Assembly: GCA_963608705.1 (NCBI GenBank) | Contig: CAVDHB010000077.1 | Location: forward strand, 1 to 16,948 | Source of the DNA: CAVDHB01 sp963608705 | GTDB taxonomy: Bacteria; Bacteroidota; Bacteroidia; Bacteroidales; Bacteroidaceae | DNA length: 16,948 nucleotides | Direction: 5' to 3' | Part shown: in pieces, positions 6,839-13,815 of the stretch | Layout: every line of letters starts with the position of its first letter | Numbering within the stretch: position 1 is the stretch's first letter | The notes under the pieces: model-generated | Told to the model about the DNA's origin: nothing | The model's input: the letters and a program-made list of their open reading frames with translations, nothing else | Database searches by the model: none | Made by a program: the position numbers and the translations under genes

Positions 6839-8317
6839 ATGGGAAAGAATTTGAATATAAAGAGTAAACTGACATTCTCTTTGGGAGTTTTGTCGAGTCT
6901 TATATTGCTATTAACAGCGGTTTCGTTAATCTTCCTGGAATTGCTGACCAATGCGGAGCCTGACAGCCACCTGGCGGATGTAGGGCTTAGGTATGCGGTT
7001 ATCATTGTGGCTGGTACGGGAGCAGTGGCGGTGGCCATTAGCGCTTATATGTTGTGGAAGGTGCCGCACACGGTGAATGAGCCGGTGGAGAAGCTGATTA
7101 ACGGTATAAAGGAGATTGCGAACCATAATTATGACGTGGAGATTGCCTTGTCGGGGGACGATGGGGCGGACGAGGTGTCTCGTAATTTCAACCGTATGGC
7201 CAAGCGGCTGAGGGAATATCACAGTAGCACATGGACGGAACTGAGGTCTTCAAAGAGATACATGGAGACCATCATCAACGCCATCAGCGAGCCTATCATC
7301 GGACTGGATAACGAATCCAAGATTCTTTTTATCAGTGATGATGCGTTGGAGGTGTTGAACTTGAAGAAAGAGAATGTACTGAACAAGTCGGCAAAAGAAG
7401 TGGCGCTGACCAATGATTTGCTCCGCAGGTTGCTGGTGGGGCTGATGCACCGTCCCGGTATGAATGGAGACACAAAGCGCAAGGAGGAACCCTTGAAGAT
7501 ATATGCGAACCAGAAGGAAAGTTATTTCCAAGTGCGCTATGAGAGTATCTTCATGAAATCTGAAGATGGAGAAGAGACGATTAAGACAGGAGATGTGATT
7601 ATCCTGAAAAACGTGACAGAGTTCCAAGAACTGGACACGGCGAAGACTACCTTCATCTCTACCATCTCCCATGAGCTGAAAACACCTATTTCAGCTATTC
7701 TTATGAGTCTGCAACTTTTGGAGAACAAGAAGGTGGGTGAGTTGAATCCCGAACAGAAACAGCTTTCGGATAGTATCAAAGATAACAGTCAGCGGTTGTT
7801 GAGTATCACGGGAGAACTGCTGAATGTGACGCAGGTGGAAAGCGGAAAGTTGCAGTTGAAGCCTAAAATCACGAAGCCCATCGAGCTGATAGACTATGCC
7901 ATCAAGGCGAACCGTGTACAGGCGGAGCGTTTCGGCATCAATGTGGAGGTGAGCTATCCATCTGAAGGAGAGATAAAGAAACTCTTTGTGGACAGTGAGA
8001 AGATTGCCTGGGTATTGACGAATCTGCTGAGCAATGCCATCCGTTATTCGCCTGCGAACAGCCGTGTGGTTATCGGAGCGAGACAAGCGGACGATACACA
8101 TATTGAACTCTTTGTGAAAGACAACGGAAAAGGAATAGACCCTCGCTATCATGAAAGCATCTTCGAGCATTATTTCCGGGTGCCGGGTACAAAGGTGCAG
8201 GGAAGTGGACTGGGATTGTCCATCTCCCGTGATTTCGTGGAGGCGCATAAGGGAACGCTTACCGTGCAGAGCGAAGTGGGAAAGGGTAGTACGTTCGTGA
8301 TTCGCCTGCATTGCTGA
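6839..8317 (+). CDS. Membrane sensor histidine kinase (TM2-HAMP-PAS-HisKA-HATPase), partner of the split KdpD
   Basis: A complete 492-residue kinase. TM1 (about 11-36) and TM2 (about 51-74) leave only about 15 residues outside the membrane, so it probably senses from the cytoplasm or membrane, not a periplasmic ligand. HAMP covers about 75-127, a PAS-like domain about 138-262, and HisKA has the H-box STISHELKTP with H278. The HATPase part has N399 (LLSNAIRYS), DNGKGI (428-433) and GSGLGLSI (455-462). It supplies the kinase half missing from the upstream KdpD protein and is the last gene of the three-gene operon. Its natural regulator would be a KdpE-like protein, which is not next to it. The stop (8315-8317) is one base from the stop of the convergent helicase gene, leaving no room for a separate terminator. 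Confidence 0.92.
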   Translation: MGKNLNIKSKLTFSLGVLSSLILLLTAVSLIFLELLTNAEPDSHLADVGLRYAVIIVAGTGAVAVAISAYMLWKVPHTVNEPVEKLINGIKEIANHNYDVEIALSGDDGADEVSRNFNRMAKRLREYHSSTWTELRSSKRYMETIINAISEPIIGLDNESKILFISDDALEVLNLKKENVLNKSAKEVALTNDLLRRLLVGLMHRPGMNGDTKRKEEPLKIYANQKESYFQVRYESIFMKSEDGEETIKTGDVIILKNVTEFQELDTAKTTFISTISHELKTPISAILMSLQLLENKKVGELNPEQKQLSDSIKDNSQRLLSITGELLNVTQVESGKLQLKPKITKPIELIDYAIKANRVQAERFGINVEVSYPSEGEIKKLFVDSEKIAWVLTNLLSNAIRYSPANSRVVIGARQADDTHIELFVKDNGKGIDPRYHESIFEHYFRVPGTKVQGSGLGLSISRDFVEAHKGTLTVQSEVGKGSTFVIRLHC

Positions 8318-8318
8318 C

Positions 8319-11090
8319 TCAGGCCAGCAGGTGCTGTTTGATGATGGCGTTTACTAATTTGTCTTTGTGGTCTTGGATGCGGAGGATGCGTTCTTCGAGC
8401 GTGTCCTCCGACACAAAGCGGTAAACCATCACGGGATGTTGCTGTCCCATACGGTGTGCCCTGCTGACCGCCTGTGCTTCCGCCGCCGTGTTCCACCACG
8501 GATCCAGCAGGAACACATAGTCTGCCTGGGTGAGATTCAGTCCTACTCCTCCTGCTTTCAACGAAACCAAGAAGAAGGGGCGGTCGGTTTCCGTGAAATC
8601 GGTAATGGCTTTCTCTTTGTCTTTCGTGTCTCCTGTAAGTAGGGAGTATTTCCATTGACGGCGGCGCATTTCCTCGGCCACAAGGTCAAGCAGTCCCACA
8701 TAATCGGAGAAAATAAGCGCGCGGTGTCCCGTACCGATAAGATTTTCCAAATGGGTGAACAGTTGCACTAATTTTCCTGACCGTTCAATGGCTCTTTCTC
8801 CTCCGTCCAACAAAGCAGGATGGTTCGCTATCTGCCGTATGTGTACCAGTCCTTGCAGTACAAGGGCAGTGTTTTTATTTTTCTCAGTTTCTTCTTCCAG
8901 CAGTATATTGCGGAATTTCGATACTTCTTCCTCGTAACGTGTCTTCTGCTCGGCGGTCATGCGGCAGATGATAATCTCTTGTTGCAAGGGGGGAAGGTCT
9001 TTCAACACTTCTTCTTTCGTGCGTCGGAGGATATACGGTGCCACCATTTGTTTCAGCGTGTCCTTGCGGATGTCCGCAAGGTTCTTCGACAACGGACGTT
9101 CATATTCTTTCAGAAATGAAGAATAAGAGCCGAGCAATCCGGGATTGAGCACGTCCATCAACGTCCAGAGGTCGGAAAGTGCGTTCTCTATGGGCGTTCC
9201 TGTCAGTGCCATCTTGAAGTTGGCCGTGAGCGAGGAGATACATTTATAGAGTTGTGAGTCTCTGTTCTTGAACAGTTGCGCCTCGTCCATGACAATGACG
9301 CTGAACGGACGGGAAGAGAAGAACATGATGTCATTGCGCAACAGTTGGTAGCTGGTGAGTATGACGTTGTATTCTGCCACTTTTTTTTGTTTGTTCCGGC
9401 GGGTAGTCTCTATACCTTTATATACAAGCACCGAGAAACTGGGGGCGAACTTCTGTAATTCGTTGTGCCAGTTGTGCACCAAGGCGGCAGGTGTTATGAT
9501 TAGGATGGGGGGCGTGTCTGCCGTCTCTTCCCTCTGTGTGAGTAGGAAGGAGATGGTCTCCACGGTTTTGCCCAGTCCCATGTCGTCAGCCAAACAGGCA
9601 CCGCATTGGTTGCGGTAGAGATTGTATAGCCATTGGAAACCCTTCTTTTGATAAGGGCGTAGTGTGGCGTGTAGTTCGGTAGACGGCTCTGGTTGTGTGG
9701 CCGGTTGAGCCTGTGTGGCGGGCAAGTCGGGAATAAGTCCTTTGGCTTGTTTGGCCTGGAGCAGGAGATGCTTGGACGGTGTTTTGCGTCCGAAGAAGAG
9801 AAGTCCGCTGTAACGGGCGAACATTTCATCGGGAATGAGGAAGACTTTCCCGTCGGGAAGTCTGTACTCCCTTTCGCCAGAGAGCAGGTTGTCTCTGAGG
9901 GCTAACAAAGGAATAGTCATTCCATTGTCCAGATGCAGCTCGATGCGCAGGTCGAACCAGTCATGGTCTTCTGTGCAGGCTTGATCCACGTTCCATTTCC
10001 CTGTATAGAATGGTCTCTCCATTCCTTGTTGTGAAAGGATGATTCCTTTGTCGTAAAGTGCCTTTTTATGCGTGGTGAACCATTGGATTACTTGCCCCCA
10101 CGTGCTCGAGGGCGTGTCCGCTGTGCCTTCGAGGGTGAAATGGACATTGTCTTCCGACTGTAGTCCTTCTTTCCTTATTTCCGTTAGCAGGGCGGTTTCT
10201 TCTTCCTGTTTCCTGAACACTTTCACGAAGTAGAACTGGTCTTCTTTTTCCTTGAAGAGAATACGGCTCTGTTCCGTGTCGTCCGCTTCGAACGTATTCC
10301 GTCCGTACAGGAAAGACAGGGTGAACACAGGATGTCCTTCCTCATCTTTGCCCAGGTCAAGTTTGGCCGAGGCGTCTTGGTAAAGGGTGCGAATCTTAAA
10401 ACCGGCAATGTCCAAACGTCCGAATTCCAAGCTTTTGGAGATGAATCGCTTGAAGTATTCCCGTTCGTGGGCCTGCGGTATCTGGATTTTCTCTTTGGTG
10501 AGAAAAGGTGTGAGTCTTCTGGCACTGAAACCTTCTGGCAATCTGTAGACCGTGTTCCCTTGAAGGATGAAGCCGGGTTGAAAGGAGAGAATGTCGAATT
10601 GCTGGTTAGATAGCGGAAAGTCCTTGCCCCTTGCCCCGTTGGACAGCCGCAGGGTATATTCGGTGAAGTTCTCTTTCCGGTAGAAACCGATGTGTGGAAT
10701 AAGGTTTTTCTTTTCGTAAACGAGATAGTTCTCCACTTTTATCTCATCTTTCCGTTTCCTTCGTACATAGAGGGGAATCCGCGCTTTTTTTACTAAGGAA
10801 AGCAATGTGGACAGTGTCTGGTCATGGAACTGGCTGATTTCTTCTTTAGTCTCTGCGGAGACTTTATCCTTGAAGCTTTCTATGTGCTTGTACTTGTTGC
10901 CGAACCGCTGGAAGATGGATTCAGGGCTGAGCGCGTCACCTAATGTCTTGATGCGTTCAAGTACGGAGTCTTTTTCAAGGGAAACGGGGGTGCCCTTGAG
11001 CGTATAATAGTCTGCGTCGGCTTCTGCGCAATAGGTCTGTGCCGTCCATCCCCATTCGGAAGGAGACAGAATCTCAATGATTATATCCAT
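8319..11090 (-). CDS. SNF2/Rad54-family DEAD-like helicase
   Basis: A 923-residue SNF2-type ATPase, a dsDNA translocase likely acting in DNA repair or remodelling of protein-DNA complexes. The first 455 residues or so are a bacterial SNF2-associated region I cannot split further. Then come LRPYQKKGFQWL (Q motif region), Walker A DDMGLGKT (about 500-508), motif II MDEAQ (about 600), LTGTPIEN (motif III) and the helicase C lobe. That lobe ends in GGVGLNLTQADYVF, DPWWN and SRAHRMGQ (about 880). The box is DEAQ rather than DEAH. Length is in the normal range for bacterial SNF2 proteins. Its start overlaps the end of the upstream msrC by 10 bp, so the two are cotranscribed. Its 3' end meets the convergent kinase gene with a 1-bp gap, so read-through on either side would give antisense RNA. 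Confidence 0.93.
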   Translation of the reverse strand: MDIIIEILSPSEWGWTAQTYCAEADADYYTLKGTPVSLEKDSVLERIKTLGDALSPESIFQRFGNKYKHIESFKDKVSAETKEEISQFHDQTLSTLLSLVKKARIPLYVRRKRKDEIKVENYLVYEKKNLIPHIGFYRKENFTEYTLRLSNGARGKDFPLSNQQFDILSFQPGFILQGNTVYRLPEGFSARRLTPFLTKEKIQIPQAHEREYFKRFISKSLEFGRLDIAGFKIRTLYQDASAKLDLGKDEEGHPVFTLSFLYGRNTFEADDTEQSRILFKEKEDQFYFVKVFRKQEEETALLTEIRKEGLQSEDNVHFTLEGTADTPSSTWGQVIQWFTTHKKALYDKGIILSQQGMERPFYTGKWNVDQACTEDHDWFDLRIELHLDNGMTIPLLALRDNLLSGEREYRLPDGKVFLIPDEMFARYSGLLFFGRKTPSKHLLLQAKQAKGLIPDLPATQAQPATQPEPSTELHATLRPYQKKGFQWLYNLYRNQCGACLADDMGLGKTVETISFLLTQREETADTPPILIITPAALVHNWHNELQKFAPSFSVLVYKGIETTRRNKQKKVAEYNVILTSYQLLRNDIMFFSSRPFSVIVMDEAQLFKNRDSQLYKCISSLTANFKMALTGTPIENALSDLWTLMDVLNPGLLGSYSSFLKEYERPLSKNLADIRKDTLKQMVAPYILRRTKEEVLKDLPPLQQEIIICRMTAEQKTRYEEEVSKFRNILLEEETEKNKNTALVLQGLVHIRQIANHPALLDGGERAIERSGKLVQLFTHLENLIGTGHRALIFSDYVGLLDLVAEEMRRRQWKYSLLTGDTKDKEKAITDFTETDRPFFLVSLKAGGVGLNLTQADYVFLLDPWWNTAAEAQAVSRAHRMGQQHPVMVYRFVSEDTLEERILRIQDHKDKLVNAIIKQHLLA

Positions 11091-11557
11091 AGGTGTTGAG
11101 ATATAAGCCGAGCTGCCGCTTCCAGGCCGTCTCGGTCGGTGGATGTGAAATCGTCTGGACGCAGACTGTCAATGTCCAACACGCCTTTTACTTCTTCTTG
11201 TGTGTCGAAAAGCGGAACCACTATTTCCGAGGCAGAACGGGAACTACAGGCTATATGGCCGGGAAACTGGTGTACATCGGGGACAATGAGGGTGCGTTTT
11301 TCTTTCCACGCCGTGCCGCATACCCCTTTTCCATATTCTATTTGGTAACAAGCCACCTCGCCTTGAAAAGGGCCTAAGACGAGTGCGTCCTTTCCTTGCC
11401 TCTCCCGGACAAGATAGAAGCCTGTCCAGAAATAGTCCAGCTCTTCTTTCAAGAGTGCGGAGATATTGGCCAGGACGGCTGTAATATCATGTTCTCCCTC
11501 AACGAGTGCGGCTAACTTTGAGTATAATGTTCGATAACTTTCCGCTGTGCGCGTCAT
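11081..11557 (-). CDS. msrC: Free methionine-(R)-sulfoxide reductase (GAF-domain fRMsr)
   Basis: A 158-residue single GAF domain of the YebR/MsrC type, which reduces free L-methionine-(R)-sulfoxide using thioredoxin. The three family cysteines are present: C70 (GEVAC), C80 (GKGVCGTAW) and C104 (GHIACSS). They sit in the diagnostic context DVHQFPGHIAC and SEIVVPL, followed by GVLDIDS. Length is typical, and the protein should be cytoplasmic. It is the first gene of a two-gene operon with the SNF2 helicase and has its own promoter-like boxes at 11598-11629. Being divergent from a hemerythrin repair protein suggests a shared oxidative-stress theme. Confidence 0.93.
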   Translation of the reverse strand: MTRTAESYRTLYSKLAALVEGEHDITAVLANISALLKEELDYFWTGFYLVRERQGKDALVLGPFQGEVACYQIEYGKGVCGTAWKEKRTLIVPDVHQFPGHIACSSRSASEIVVPLFDTQEEVKGVLDIDSLRPDDFTSTDRDGLEAAARLISQHLWI

Positions 11558-11597
11558 ATTGTATTCCGTTTGGTCGTAGTAGTTTTATTTGAAAGTG

Positions 11598-11629
11598 CGA
11601 AGTTACGGAAAAGTATTCATATCTGCCAA
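11598..11629 (-). promoter_or_regulatory. Candidate promoter of msrC-SNF2 operon
   Basis: On the minus strand TTGG (11626-11629) is followed after 20 bp by TAACTTCG (11598-11605), close to the Bacteroidetes -33/-7 pattern. It lies 40 bases before the msrC ATG at 11557. Confidence 0.55.
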
Positions 11630-11706
11630 CTTTTCGCACAGAATAAAGTTTTTGGAAGGAAAGCGTGTGTGCGGAAATGGGGGATGGTCAGAAAATCGGG
11701 TTACTT

Positions 11707-11738
11707 TTTGGCTGCTCCAAAGTAAAACCTTACCTTCG
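11707..11738 (+). promoter_or_regulatory. Candidate promoter of hemerythrin-regulator operon
   Basis: TTTG (11707-11710) and TACCTTCG (11731-11738) are 20 bp apart, a good Bacteroidetes sigma-ABfr type promoter. Transcription would start near 11745, about 60 bases before the ATG at 11807. It diverges from the msrC promoter about 80 bp away. Confidence 0.6.
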
Positions 11739-11806
11739 CGATATGTGTGGATTCCCCTGTGTGGGTAATCTTTAGCGAGAAATGAACATATTAGGAACGA
11801 AAACTA

Positions 11807-12514
11807 ATGGAGCATACATACAAGGCTACGGACAGAATGAGCATGCTCATCTGTAACGACTATAAAATATTGCAGGTTATGAGCCGTTTTGGCATTTCTT
11901 TGGGTACGGGAGACAAGACCGTGGAGGAAGTCTGCGGCCATTGCGGAGTGGACTGCGCCACATTTTTGAAGGTGGCTAATTTTATCTGCGGCAATCCTGA
12001 CCGGATTGAGGACTGTTTTGACGATTTCTCTTTGCCTGCGTTGATGGACTACTTGCGCCGTTCCCATTCGTATTTCTTGGACTTTCAGCTTCCCTTTCTG
12101 CGTCAGAAACTGGCGGAGGCTGTCAAGGGTGACGGGGAGGAAATGACGGGAGAAGTAGCCGTGGCCATCCTGCGGTACTATGACGAGTACACTGCCGAGG
12201 TGAGGAAGCACATGGAGTATGAGGACAGGACGGTGTTCAAATACGTGGACGCTCTTCTCAAAGGGAAAAAACCGCAGTACAACATCACGGTGTACTGCCG
12301 CAAGCATACGCCCATTGACGTGAAACTGGCTGAGTTGAAGAATATTATCATCAAATATTATCCTGCCCGACCGGACAATTATCTGTTGAACTCCGCCTTG
12401 TACGACATTTTCAGTTGCGAGGAGGATTTGATTTCACACATGCACGTGGAGAATTATCTTTTCACGCCGGCTGTGAAAGCGTTGGAAGAGGGAGGCTTGG
12501 CTTATGTCAAATAA
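11807..12514 (+). CDS. Hemerythrin-domain iron-sulfur cluster repair-type protein (RIC/YtfE/ScdA-like)
   Basis: A 235-residue cytoplasmic protein. A Cys-rich N-terminal part (C43-x2-C46-x3-C50, in the EVCGHCGVDC stretch) resembles the ScdA_N domain. A hemerythrin four-helix bundle follows with the ligand set expected for a di-iron site: H87, H135, E139, H167, H211 and E215. The H-x3-E spacings match YtfE (H129/E133 and H204/E208). YtfE-type proteins repair iron-sulfur clusters damaged by NO or oxidants. This one may repair, or may act as an O2/NO sensor for the regulator whose gene overlaps its last 11 bp. The SD is weak, as is usual in Bacteroides. The start at 11807 is the first ATG after the promoter. 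Confidence 0.85.
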   Translation: MEHTYKATDRMSMLICNDYKILQVMSRFGISLGTGDKTVEEVCGHCGVDCATFLKVANFICGNPDRIEDCFDDFSLPALMDYLRRSHSYFLDFQLPFLRQKLAEAVKGDGEEMTGEVAVAILRYYDEYTAEVRKHMEYEDRTVFKYVDALLKGKKPQYNITVYCRKHTPIDVKLAELKNIIIKYYPARPDNYLLNSALYDIFSCEEDLISHMHVENYLFTPAVKALEEGGLAYVK

Positions 12515-13109
12515 TGCGGAAGGAATTGTGGCCGCTGTCGTGGAGACGGCTCCGATTATACGCCACGGTCTGGTGGCTTTGCTGAAAAAGCAGGCAAATC
12601 CGAGACTGACCCCTGTGGAGGTCGTTTCCATTCCTGCCTTGGAGCATTGTATAGAGACTCTTCATCCAGAGTTGGTTTTTGTGAATCCTCTTTTCGGGGG
12701 CTGGTTCGATGTGGATACGTACAAGGCTAAGTACCCGCAGGTGTTGTTCGTGGCTTTGCTGAGCAACATGACGGCGGCGGAAAAGCTGAAATCCTATGAT
12801 GCGGAAATCACTATTTTCGAGGATGCCGAATCTATAGGTGAGAAGATTGTAGGCTTGCGTAAGCCTGAACCTGTCATGGCGTTTCCTGGAGGCACTGAGA
12901 GTCTCAGCCAGCGTGAGAAAGAGATTCTCATTTGTCTGGTGAAGGGCATGAGCAACAAGGAAATAGCGGAGCATCTCTATCTGTCCGTGAACACCATCAC
13001 CACTCACCGAAGGAATATAAACCGCAAGCTGGACATCCACACGGTGGCCGGTCTGACGATTTACGCTATCATGAACAAGTTGGTGGATTTGAAGGACGTG
13101 GATTTGTAG
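12504..13109 (+). CDS. LuxR/NarL-type regulator with degenerate receiver domain
   Basis: 201 residues. The N-terminal 120 or so are receiver-like (ELVFVNPLFGG, VLFVALLSN), but the phospho-acceptor Asp is replaced by N61 and the usual acidic pair is reduced to E14. Phosphorylation control is therefore unlikely. The C-terminal half is a standard LuxR helix-turn-helix: LSQREKEIL (134-142), KGMSNKEIAEHLYLSVNTI (147-165) and THRRNINRKL (167-176). It overlaps the hemerythrin gene by 11 bp, which argues for coupled translation and a shared pathway. Its signal may reach it from that protein or by dimer control. Targets are unknown; the nearest candidates are its own operon, msrC and hsp20. Confidence 0.9.
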   Translation: MSNNAEGIVAAVVETAPIIRHGLVALLKKQANPRLTPVEVVSIPALEHCIETLHPELVFVNPLFGGWFDVDTYKAKYPQVLFVALLSNMTAAEKLKSYDAEITIFEDAESIGEKIVGLRKPEPVMAFPGGTESLSQREKEILICLVKGMSNKEIAEHLYLSVNTITTHRRNINRKLDIHTVAGLTIYAIMNKLVDLKDVDL

Positions 13110-13126
13110 GCGGAAAGAGTAGCCTG

Positions 13127-13174
13127 TTTGTCCACTTTGAGGCCAGTTTGGCAAAAAACTGGACAAATAGTCCA
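13127..13174. promoter_or_regulatory. Inverted half-sites upstream of the sigma-54 promoter
   Basis: TTTGTCCA (13127-13134) and TGGACAAA (13160-13167) are a perfect inverted pair. The second arm also forms a tighter palindrome, TGGAC-AAATA-GTCCA (13160-13174). They lie 20-70 bp upstream of the -24 box. This suits the upstream site of a bacterial enhancer-binding protein, though such sites are often further away. No such activator is encoded in the window. Confidence 0.5.
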
Positions 13175-13194
13175 TTTGTAGGTCTTTGGAAGCG

Positions 13195-13211
13195 TTGGCA
13201 CGTTCTTTGCT
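13195..13211 (+). promoter_or_regulatory. Sigma-54 (RpoN) -24/-12 promoter of hsp20
   Basis: TTGGCACGTTCTTTGCT matches the consensus TGGCACG-N4-TTGC without a mismatch. The GG (13197-13198) and GC (13209-13210) are 10 bp apart, as required. Transcription would begin near 13222, leaving a leader of about 98 nt before the hsp20 ATG. No -33/-7 pair of the housekeeping type was seen in this gap. Confidence 0.85.
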
Positions 13212-13239
13212 GATAGTAAGGCGAATCGCAAACCCGCAA

Positions 13240-13273
13240 GGGTGGCGATGGAAAGGCGGTCGTAAGACCACCC
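13240..13273 (+). promoter_or_regulatory. Hairpin in the hsp20 leader
   Basis: GGGTGG (13240-13245) can pair with CCACCC (13268-13273), and inside it GGTC-GTAA-GACC (13258-13269) can form a competing short hairpin. The ribosome-binding site lies 31 bases beyond and is not in the stem. It may affect mRNA stability or act in heat control; a thermometer is only a guess. Confidence 0.35.
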
Positions 13274-13303
13274 GGATGAAAAAAGAACTAATAAATTAAA
13301 CTC

Positions 13304-13310
13304 AAAGGAG
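13304..13310 (+). promoter_or_regulatory. Strong Shine-Dalgarno AAAGGAG of hsp20
   Basis: AAAGGAG ends 9 bases before ATG 13320. It is unusually good for Bacteroides, where most genes here lack one, and it fixes the start. Confidence 0.7.
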
Positions 13311-13319
13311 ATTTAAATT

Positions 13320-13751
13320 ATGATGTTACCTGTAATGAGAAACGCTGAAGATTGGATGCCGACAATGTTTGATGACATATTTGATGACAAATGGATGCGC
13401 CACATGAATGCGACAGCTCCCGCTATCAACGTGAAGGAAAACGAGAACGCTTACGATGTGGAGGTCGCTGCTCCGGGTATGACAAAAGACGACTTCCAAA
13501 TCTCTGTGGACAAGGACAACAACTTGACCATCAAGATGGAGAAGAAGAACGAACACAAAGAGGAGGACAAGAAAGCTCATTATTTGCGCCGGGAGTTCAA
13601 TTACAGCAAATTCTGTCAGACATTGCAATTGCCTGAGGATTGCGAGCAAGACAAGATTTCGGCCAAAGTGGAGAACGGTGTGGTAAGGATTAACATTCCG
13701 AAATGCCACAAGAAAGAGGAGGTAGAGTGCCGGAAGATTGAAGTGAAATAA
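13320..13751 (+). CDS. Small heat-shock protein, Hsp20/alpha-crystallin family
   Basis: A 143-residue ATP-independent chaperone that would hold unfolded proteins in the cytoplasm. The alpha-crystallin domain spans about 34-130, with AAPGMTKDDF (50-59), YLRREFNYSKF (88-98) and NGVVRINIPK (119-128); the last carries the family's G-x-L-like closing motif. The N-terminus, WMPTMFDDIFDDKW, is short and hydrophobic-acidic, as in bacterial class A proteins. A second ATG follows at once (13323). The first is taken because of the SD spacing. The gene is monocistronic, with a perfect sigma-54 promoter, a leader of about 98 nt and a strong terminator after it. RpoN control means expression needs an ATP-driven activator, unlike the usual sigma-32 or HrcA control. 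Confidence 0.95.
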   Translation: MMLPVMRNAEDWMPTMFDDIFDDKWMRHMNATAPAINVKENENAYDVEVAAPGMTKDDFQISVDKDNNLTIKMEKKNEHKEEDKKAHYLRREFNYSKFCQTLQLPEDCEQDKISAKVENGVVRINIPKCHKKEEVECRKIEVK

Positions 13752-13775
13752 TAATTTCATCCCATCCATATCCAA

Positions 13776-13815
13776 AAAGGAAGCGGGAGTCTCGAAAGAG
13801 GCTTCCGCTTTTTTA
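13776..13815 (+). terminator. Rho-independent terminator after hsp20
   Basis: A 13-bp stem (13781-13793 with 13798-13810, two G-U pairs), GAAA loop and six T's (13809-13814). On the minus strand it also has a T5 run after the stem, but the wobble pairs become mismatches, so it would end the 13813-15366 gene less well. Confidence 0.88.

Noticed and set aside
7691..8311. 206-residue minus-strand frame opposite the kinase
   Set aside because: His/Arg-rich shadow of a well-supported histidine kinase in the other strand.
12507..13271. 254-residue minus-strand frame opposite the LuxR-type regulator
   Set aside because: Shadow frame; it runs across the regulator and the sigma-54 promoter and has no recognisable domain.
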